This document shows, one piece after another, positions 55,701-64,000 of a stretch of 64,000 bases of DNA. Both the position numbers and the translations under genes were made by a program. Under the pieces are notes generated by a model, which was not told the DNA's origin, did no database searches, and worked only from the letters and a program-made list of their open reading frames with translations. Position 1 is the first letter of the stretch. The number at the start of each line of letters is the position of its first letter. The stretch is from Cryptomeria japonica (Eukaryota; Streptophyta; Pinopsida; Cupressales; Cupressaceae). Where the stretch lies: contig NC_081411.1 in NCBI RefSeq assembly GCF_030272615.1, positions 41,281,140-41,345,139 on the forward strand, written 5' to 3'.

Positions 55701-57656
55701 ATTTAAAATTAGCGAATGCCAGGAGCTTGAAGAGCTATGGCTTGGGCATCTGTGTTGCCTGGAAAAAATCACAATTGAAAACTGTAATCATTTGAAGTAC
55801 TTGTGCTTCAGTGGTATGAAGTGTCTGGAGATCATAACATTTCAGACAAATGTGATGGTGAAATATTTTCAGTTGGATGATTGCCAAAATTTAAAAACAA
55901 TAGAGTTTTCTTGTGAAGAACTTGTAGAATTAAGCATTTGCGGCTGTCCAGAGCTCGAGAAATTGCCAGCTTTTAAAGGTCTAAATTGCCATGAGAGGAT
56001 TATAATTGATGGATGTGGTAAGTTAAAATATCTTCAGTTATATCATTGTCGAAATTTGAAAAGTGTGTCGGTTAACTCTATTAGATGTTTGCATGTTACT
56101 AGTTGTTCTGAGCTTGAGGAGTTGTCATGTCTTTCCAGAGTGGAGAAAATTGAGATTTGTCAATGTGAGAAGATACAGAATATTAGGCTGCCAAAGGCAC
56201 TCATCTGTCTTTCTGTAGAAGGTTGCACAGATTTGCAAAGAATAGGAACCGGTTATCTTATGAAGCTCAGAAAGTTGACTATTAGAAAGTGTCCTAAGCT
56301 TGAGGAGTTGTCATGTCTTTCCAGAGTGGATGACATGGAGAAAATTGAGATTTGTAAGTGTGAGAAGATACAGAACATTAGGCTGCCAACGGCACTCATC
56401 TATCTGTCTGTAATAGGTTGTAGGGATTTTCAAAGAGTAGCAGGGACCGGTGACTTTACGAAGCTTAGAGAGTTGACTATTAGTAATTGTCCTGAGCTCG
56501 AGGAGTTGCCAAGTCTTTCCTTAGTGAACGACATTCAGAAAATTGAGATTTATCGTTGTGAGAAGTTAAGAAACATTAGGCTCCCAACAACACTCATGTG
56601 CCTGTCTGTAGAAAGTTGCAGAGGTTTGCAAAGAGTAGCAGGAACCGGTGATCTTATGAAGATTAGAGAGTTGACTATTACAGAGTGTCCTGAGCTTGAG
56701 GAGTTGCCATGTCTTTCCAGAGTGAACACCATGGACAAAATTGAGATTTATCAGTGTGAGAAGATACAGAACATTAGGCTGCCAACCATACTCATCAGTC
56801 TGTCTGTAAAAAGTTGCAGAGATTTGCAAACAGTAGCAGGAACCGGTGATCTTCTTGAGCTTAGAGACTGTCCTGAGCTTATGCAGTTGCCGAGTCTTTC
56901 CAGAATGATCTGTTTGGAGCAAATTGTGATTGACTCTTGTGAGAAGCTGCAGAACATAGCAGGCATTGAAGAGCTACATGCATTAAAATATTGAACCTTA
57001 GTTATTGCAGCAATGCAGTAATACGGAATTGCGTTCATAAGTTGAAGGTAATGATTTCATTACCCCCTTTTAATAGGCAACCATAAATATGGCGTTCAAC
57101 ACAATTATTCTTCTGTTTCATTTTTGACCTTCAGCTTTGTTTTTTCATTTGTACTTGTTAGATTGTCTATATTTTCGTTGTTATATGTTAAGGGACCTGT
57201 AAATGAAAATAATTTAATGTAGATGAACTGAGTATTTTGTCTCTTATTTCAGAGTGAGCCATCAAAGGGAATGGTTATGATTGGAAGAGCAGTGGATGGA
57301 GTGGAGTCAAGATTAAACGAAAATCTATTTCGTGACTCTAATATTGGCGTTGAGGAAGTCGGTGAAATTGGTTCGCACAAAATTCGGTCACAAGTAAATG
57401 CAGTAGTTATATGCTTTGTGGTTGCTGTTGACAGCGATACTTCGGTATGGGATATAAATGAATCACTTCCGCACTCTTTCTGTGGCTATGAGCATCCGCT
57501 TGAGGTGCGTCATGGAGAATAGATAATTACATTCTAGATGCTTTGAGGAGTCATGAGATACTGAAGAAGGGGATTTGGGTAGAGCTGAAGAAAGATGAAG
57601 TGCGGAAAAGTGTGCAAGTGCTCTCTACAATTGTTGATAGGTTATATCATTATTGA
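52792..57656 (+). pseudogene. TIR-NBS-LRR (TNL) disease-resistance-type gene, five exons, several lesions
   Basis: Intracellular immune receptor family. Exon 1 (52792-53326): TIR domain, FDVFINHRGPDVK and FSKRYAESPWC. Exon 2 (53426-54543): NB-ARC with P-loop GMGGVGKTT, kinase-2 LIVVDDIHH, IIVTTRD, CGGSPLSLQVLGR for GLPL, and MHD motif LRMHDHLRDLG. Exon 3 (54644-54910), exon 4 (55045-57047): leucine-rich repeats. Exon 5 (57253-57656): post-LRR domain (GMVMIGRAVDGVESRLNENL, NAVVICFVVAVDSDTS). The four introns have GT/AG ends and compatible phases. Lesions: one T lost at about 53112-53117 (TIR), a frameshift at about 53560-53580 before the P-loop, TAA at 54334-54336 in NB-ARC, one T lost at about 56990-56994, and stops from about 57520 in exon 5. 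As written it cannot make a full receptor. Two of the lesions are single-T losses and could be assembly errors. Confidence 0.88.
56107..56940 (+). repeat. LRR-coding tandem repeats of about 198 bp within the TNL exon 4
   Basis: Units starting near 56107, 56296, 56494, 56692 and 56875 each code for (E/K)LEEL(S/P)CLSRV...KIEI...CEKIQNIRLP...LSV..C..LQRVAGTGD. Spacing is 185-198 bases. High similarity between units, including synonymous positions, points to recent unequal crossing-over or slippage. Confidence 0.9.
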
Positions 57657-57772
57657 ATTGAGTTTTCATTGCAGTCTTTATTTATGAAGAAAAGTGTGCA
57701 AATGCTCTCTGCAATTGTTAATAGATTATATCATTTTTGAATTGAGTTTTCATTGCAGTTTTTATTTATGAA
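57605..57772 (+). repeat. 84-bp tandem duplication at the TNL 3' end
   Basis: GAAAAGTGTGCAAGTGCTCTC...TTTATTTATGAA at 57605-57688 and again at 57689-57772 with about seven differences. Copy 1 contains the last codons (STIVDRLYHY) and stop of the TNL reading frame. Confidence 0.85.
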
Positions 57773-60700
57773 ACAGGTAAGATGTAGATCGTTTAATAAA
57801 GTTTGAATTGCATTTTATTTCATAGAATCAGCATAGTAATTTAAAAAAATAAAAATAGAATTTAAGACATTCAAAGTGGAGTAACAATTTTTTAAGGAAA
57901 ATTTTATTTTAGTTAATATTAAAAAAAAAAAAAATTGGTATATTTGAGTTTAGTTTTCAACATGATCATATTAATATTTTTCATATATTAAAAAAGTTTT
58001 TAATTAACTAATAATAATTGTTTTTTGATTAATTAAAAACATATTTTAAAAAATTATCGTCTTTTAATTAATTAAAAAAATATTTTAAAATTATCATTTA
58101 TATTTATATTTTTAAAATGTAAAGACATACATTTTTTAAGGATTTTTTTTAAAAATATTTCTTTATGTGTAATATCTTTTTGACTTCACCTTCATATTAT
58201 AATAAATAAAGTACTAAAAAATAAAGATGCACAAAAGAATTTAAATGAATGGTCAAATTTAATTTACTATAGTAGATTGTTGTATATTTGTAAGAAAATT
58301 AAAATATAAAACTTTGGAAATATAAACATTTGACTCCATATACCACGAGACAACAATATTGACCATAATATTGTAGAAGAAATACATAGATAAAAATACC
58401 ACACATGGTATAACTTCACCTAACATGAAAATCTTGCCTAAAATATTGTAAAACAATAATAAAACAATCAAAACACCTCTTGATGTATAAGAATTTAGAA
58501 AGCAAAGAGCACAATTGAATTGTTAGATGGAGTTGTTGTCCTCTCATACTTTGACTTGTCTCCACTATTATTTCCATACTAACACTCTCCACATTATGTA
58601 AATGCTAGTCATTGAAATATTCAATTTTTTATTTTAACCTACATATAGATTTACAAGATATTAAGTAGTATTTTTAACTCAATAAATAACTAACAAGAGA
58701 TGCATTTGCATTAGTTTCTTGTTGGTTATTATTGTAGTAGTTGATAGTATGCGTTATTATTGTAGTTGCATTTGACACTTATGATGTCTATTCAATGCAC
58801 TTTTGCTAGTTCTTTAATTGACAAAACATGAATATAGTATTAAAATATAGAGTTAATGCAAAATACCAAATTAGTTAGTGATCATGAACATTCAAGCTAC
58901 ATAAATCTTTCATAGAGACAATAGTGAAATATAAACAAATTAAGGTTCAGTAGAGTTGTAAATTGTGCATCTTCAGTTTGGATGAATCAATTTTTAGGTC
59001 ATTCAGTTTTAGATTGCCAAATACAATAGTAGAGATTTAACATAATTAGTGAACATAATAGATCAAGTCTTGGTACAATGTTGAAGACAAAAAATGCAGT
59101 GAATGAATAGAACCATGGAAATCGAAAGTTTATACAAATAATTTTGAAATTCTAAGCAATTTCTACACATGATGATAAAAATGAGCATAAGTAAACAATA
59201 TAGCACTATGTTGAAAACTATAGAAATAACAAATGAAGCAAAGTTGGATAAGTAGTTATGCAAATGAATTTTATTATTGGTCTAGTAACAGATTGTGAGC
59301 ACAAACATTGAATTCATATCACATTATTTGAGATAAGAAATAGTGGTTAGGTAGTAGAGATCCATCATTGTTTTTGTTTTCTTTCCCACTTGCTTTCTGC
59401 AAATTTTTCGTTCTAAAATTTTCATAAAACATTATTTGATTATGTAGGCAATTGCAAAAGTTAGAAACATATAAGCAATAATCTAGATCAATAGAAAATA
59501 CCATATATACCTTTTAATTTGGTGTGTTGATTTTTGTTGAATGAAACTGGCATTGGTAATAATATTGTTCTAGTTTAATGTGAAATACCCTATTACAAAA
59601 AAGTCACAAAGCATAGAAATGATTGTTGATTTGTCTTCAATGTAGCCTTGATATGCAACATTTTGTAGACTAGGCAAAAACAACTAAATAATAGATTTGT
59701 CAGTAGAACAATACATTGTTTGTTTGTTTTCCACTGTTACAATGGTTTTAAGATATAAGGAGTAGATATAGTTGGCTTCTTCATCACATCTAGCACAATG
59801 GGTAAGTTTTCCTTCAAGTGTGCCATACTTATCAAATTTGTAGTTGCACTTTAGAATAAACACATGAAATGTATTAGAGAGTGCATTGACCACTTTTAGA
59901 GTTACATCAACTTGCAACATCTTAGAATATTATGTTATTGGAAGGTGTAACTTGAAAAATGTGGGAATGATTGCAAGACTATAATTAAGCTACCACAAAC
60001 CTAAGATTCCTATAGTAAATCCAAATTACCAATGAAACAAATAAAAGAAGTAAATTAAAACAAGTAAACCTCCATTTATTGTCTCATTGGGTCTTATCAT
60101 CTTCTACTCTTGTTTACTGGAATGTTTTCTCTCATATTGCACTAGTTTGCTTCAAGATGACAAAGGTGAGTAGAATGTGGTATGCAAGATGTAATATGAA
60201 ACTAAGATGGATAATGCAAATGCTACATGGTAATGAAAATGCTATGAAATGTTATGGTCTAAGGAAATGGCACACTATTGAAATGCTCAAAATGATGGAT
60301 TTTCTCTAAAATTGCTTGATAATGAAAAGCCTCCAAATGTTGGAGAAAGGCTTATTTTATAGACTTTGTAGGAGCAAAATTCTATGTGGTGAGAATCAAT
60401 AGTTGAGAACGAATCTTGATAGATAAATAACTAGGAATGATTGGTTAGAATAGGAGAGAGAAAGGAGGAAGATGTTCCTCCTACACATGCAAGATGTTAT
60501 TCTCTTACCAATAACATCTTAATTGTGCAAAACAAATTAGATATAAAGACATACCTCTATTTTTAATATAAAACAATTTTCTCCCTCACTCTGTATAGAC
60601 TCTTTTGTTCAACATAGATACACAGACAAGTATCATTGCTCTAGCATTTCTCTTTCACAAAATGACTCATATCAGAGTTATATAGCAATGTATATGTATC

Positions 60701-61490
60701 AATATGTACATTCTCTTTGAATACAGGACTTCAAGGATGAATAGTGATATTCAAGCATATCTTTTAGAAATCTCGATCAACCATTAATGTTGCAGTAAAA
60801 CCCTCTTATAGCATTCCTGAAAAAGTCGACCCATGATACCTTGATCAACAACTACTCTCAACTGCATTTCCTGATTCATAATAGATCATCAACCGTTTAT
60901 AAAACTTCTTTCTTGGTTTACCAAAAAGAATAACCATCATTGAACTGTTATAGTAGACTCAAGAAAAAACAACAACCATCATTAACCATGAGATCATCTT
61001 TAAAACCACTTCTTTTGTCTCCATAAACACTTGTTAAACTTAAACACATTACTTTCTTATAGTAATGTAAAGCACATTTTTTGACCATAAGGAAGATATC
61101 TAAAACCCTTATATAGGGTTTAAGACAAAGTAGAGTGTTGACAAAGTATTTCAACCTAACATGCAAACCACAACCCTTACTATATTATAATATGGCATTG
61201 TGCTACATTTCATTATGATAAGGAACTTAGTCCATTTGTGTAGACCACATATCATCTTCATATACAAGGTTTTTTTTTTAAAGGATTACCAATTTAATAC
61301 CACATATTTGCCATGTCATCAGACTGGATGAACAAAAAAAAGTATGCTACAAGAGGCACAATAAGAAGACCTTGAAATGGCCACAAACATCAACTTATAT
61401 TGCATGTAAACTCCAACTGACATAAGTGACAGATACATCCACCACCAAACCCAACCAAACCACTGGATTTCTGTAGTAGAACCAAGTAAC
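57773..61490. other. AT-rich intergenic DNA, no gene seen
   Basis: 57830-58200 is dominated by TTTAAAAA and TTAATTAATTAAAA words. The rest is AT-rich with only short open frames lacking recognisable domains. I see no LTR or LINE remains here. Confidence 0.5.
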
Positions 61491-64000
61491 ACACACCATG
61501 ATTAGCAAAAACTTGACTCCATATCTCTCCATATGTTTTTGTTTTATTTCAGGACGTTTTTGCAATTTTTATGGATTTTGTTTTTACTCAGAACTTTATT
61601 TGATTTTTAGTTGTTTTTTCAAGACTTTATTTTCTTTTTAGTTTTTTTTTATGATTTTGCCCCCAATGTCTAGCAAGGCAAAGAATATGATGAATATATA
61701 AATATGCTTGTTGAAATGTTGGTGGATAGAGGGGAGACATAGACCATTTATTATGGAGATAGAGTAGATGCAATTCCCAAAGACCATCACACGATGTGAT
61801 AAAGGACTAGATATGACAATGTAAAGTGATGACATGGCATGAGGGACATGTCAAGAGGGTTTTGAAAACCATGTTTTCAATGTTACTTCCTTATGTCAGA
61901 TCAAGATCAAGGGATGGAAAACAAGTGTATAGATGACGATAGGATATGGATAGGATAAGAAAGGTCAAAATATGGATAAGGGATATGACTGAAGGTTGTG
62001 ATAGGTAAAGGGATAGTGACAGAATATTGCAATAAGCCAAGGAATATGAATGAAATATTGTAATAAGCCGATGGATAAAGACCAAAAGCTATAATAGACC
62101 GAAAGATGTGAATAGGATTCATGACATTCATGAAGATCATCAGCCTTGTTAAGATCAAAGGCGGGAAAGGAAATACAGACATGGGGGAGAATAGGATAAT
62201 GGAGGGTATGAAAAGGGTATGATAGGATAATGAAGGATGAAGGGCAATAGGATATGCTAGGACGATAGGAAAAAATGGATGAAACTTGCCCCCAAGTATG
62301 AAATGCAAGAAGTTCATCTATTACAGATGATGCTAGTTTTCTCGGTTTTCATCATGGCACTTTCCCAAGGTGCATGTTTGCCATGTTTTCACTAGTGGAC
62401 GAATTATTTTTCTTTACTATTTTTTCACTTTTTTTTTACTTTTTAGTAGAAAATGGACACATGATAGCCGATGGAAGAAGGACTCAATAATATTTTGTAT
62501 GGATGGTACCCTTGAAAAAAGGACCATGACTATGAAGGTATGCTCAAAGATGTTGGTAGGATAATGACATGAAAATGAAATGGGACTAAGGATTTATACA
62601 AAGGATTGGATATGATGGTTGAAAGGATGAAAAATGTGCATTGGATAATGGATAGGGTATTGGAAGAATTAGGCTTGAGAAGATATAAATGTTGGTAAGA
62701 TCAACATTGGCACACACCTTGAGGGGTGGTGGACTAATGGAGGAAAAGTGGGTTTTGAATATTGAGATTTGGATGGAGGAAAGGCTATAGATTTTGGGAC
62801 ATAATGACCCAAAATGGATGAATAGATTTGAAAAGTTTGGATGGAGCAATAGCAATTTTGGATGCCACTTTTGATTTTTCTTTAGACTATTGTGCTTCAA
62901 GGAGCCGCTTAGGAATCCACATTGCTTTTTATTTTTCATGCTTTTGTGGTTTCTTGGAATGCATTGCTTGCACAAGTGATTTAGGAACCCATATGGATTT
63001 TGAATTTTCTTTCATTTTCTCAATGAGCCTTTGTGGCCTTTTGAATATTTCTTTTTCTTTGGATCATATTTTTCTTCATTTTGACATGTCGATTAGATTG
63101 GACATGTTGATCCTTGACTGTATGTGGATTGCTAGACTTATAACTTTTATGCTTGGCATCAAAATTGCTTTGAGGGGGAAATAAATGTATGGATGGATGA
63201 GAATGATATGAATGTATTTTGGATGAATGGAAGGTTCTCAAGGATGTGCTCTTTTGTTGACCTTGCATAAGGGACGAAAGGATGTAAGGACCTAAAATGG
63301 ATGGAAGGGATGAAGGGATAGGTGCATGTTTGGATTTAGGTTTGGTGGGAATACCAATGTCTTGAGGAATGTCACTCATGCCATGACCACTAATATCTTA
63401 TTTGATATGGAGGGATTCTTGCTTGTGAAGGTCTACCCCTTTGCCTTTACAAATATTTTGACCTATAGGATACTCTTTGCTTTGGAAGAAGATGTGAGTC
63501 CATTATGAGGTGGATATGATATGAGAGAAATAATGAGATCATGAAGTGGATTAGACTGGACCAAAGGGAATTCATGAACATCTTGCGCCAACATGTTAGA
63601 CTCATGAGGGGGATCAAGATCATGAGGGGGGTCGAGATCAATGATAGGCTCTTCCTGAGATGGAATGGGAGGACTAATGGGATCTTTAAAAGAAATGAGA
63701 TCTTTGAGTGTATATGGAGGTTTAGGACATGGAGATGGAGTAACAAAGGAATCTTGTGGAGTATTTAAAGGGATGATAGGGCCTTGACAAGGAGGAAGAT
63801 CATTGGATTCCTCTTTAAAAGTGTTTTTCTCTTGAATTTCAAAGGGATCATTTGAATTTAGGACTGAGGGGATATATTGACCTTGCTTAGGGAGTGGAGT
63901 GTCAACAAGACTTTGCATAGGATGGACAATGATAGGGGGATCATAAAAGGAAATTCGATCATGGCCAATGGATGGATGAAATTGTTCGTTCTTGGTATCT
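61491..64000 (-). pseudogene. Second copy of the proline-rich pol-less element, inverted, truncated by window end
   Basis: Read on the minus strand from 64000 down, the order and text match 11.2-13.9 kb. ESNMLAQDVHEFPLVQSNPLHD (63600-63540) pairs with DSNMLVQDVHEPP at 11680. QDIGIP and MQGQQKSTSL (63370-63260) pair with QDIGIPP and MQGQQRHTSL at 11940-12050. SLYIVISSPLSHRVM...GLCLPSIHQHF (61835-61700) pairs with 13502-13640. Frames are broken by shifts at similar but not identical places, so both decayed separately. The element continues beyond the window. The A-rich block at 13680-13910 has its counterpart in the T-rich 61500-61650. Confidence 0.75.

Noticed and set aside
57773-61490. Possible genes in the AT-rich spacer
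   Set aside because: Open frames are short, lack domains and have composition indistinguishable from the surroundings.

Overview
The window is nuclear DNA of a seed plant, most likely a conifer or other gymnosperm (inference). The evidence is very high transposon density, low GC content, several decayed LTR retrotransposons, two plant-type L1 LINEs, and a TIR-NBS-LRR gene whose TIR domain opens with the conifer-style reading FDVFINHRGPDVK. I found no prokaryotic, organellar or tRNA/rRNA genes. The only host-type gene is the TIR-NBS-LRR (TNL) locus at 52.8-57.7 kb, and it carries several lesions.

Layout. 1-9.9 kb: a minus-strand plant-mobile-domain (PMD) pseudogene, two minisatellites in its intron, an LTR with polypurine tract (2171-2946), a second LTR start (4078), a long pyrimidine tract, an array of six short palindromes (6443-7331), and an LTR-like promoter block (about 8.4 kb). 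9.9-16.1 kb: a decayed proline-rich element ending in a duplicated polypurine tract and an LTR (15084-16146). 16.15-24.6 kb: a minus-strand LTR split by a nearly full-length LINE (LINE-1, 17674-24080, 17-bp target-site duplication).

25.8-51.9 kb is one nested stack. LINE-2 (TSD AAGTTATATCAATTATT at 25765 and 51859) was split by a CACTA transposon (26332-44916, TSD GGT). Taking the CACTA out restores the LINE-2 ORF1 reading frame. The CACTA carries fragments of a DRM-type de novo DNA methyltransferase arranged as hairpins: two about 210-bp fold-backs (33371-33580, 33931-34139) and one 1.1-kb inverted repeat with a 43-nt loop. The right arm of the large hairpin was later split by a Tat/Ogre-like LTR retrotransposon (36537-44318, TSD GCTTG) that keeps gag and protease but has no reverse transcriptase or integrase.

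51.9-57.8 kb holds the TNL locus; 57.8-61.5 kb is AT-rich with no recognisable gene; 61.5-64 kb is a second, inverted copy of the proline-rich element seen at 9.9-15 kb.

Main point: a CACTA transposon carrying inverted repeats of a DRM-like gene could make double-stranded RNA against the enzyme that methylates and silences transposons. In rice, a CACTA-borne microRNA (miR820) is known to target OsDRM2. The element here looks like a hairpin-RNA counterpart in a distant plant lineage. The sequence homology and hairpin geometry are seen directly; the silencing function is inference. The later retrotransposon insertion would have broken the largest hairpin. Most broken frames in the older elements are TAG, TGA or TAA codons explainable by C-to-T change, the expected scar of heavy cytosine methylation.
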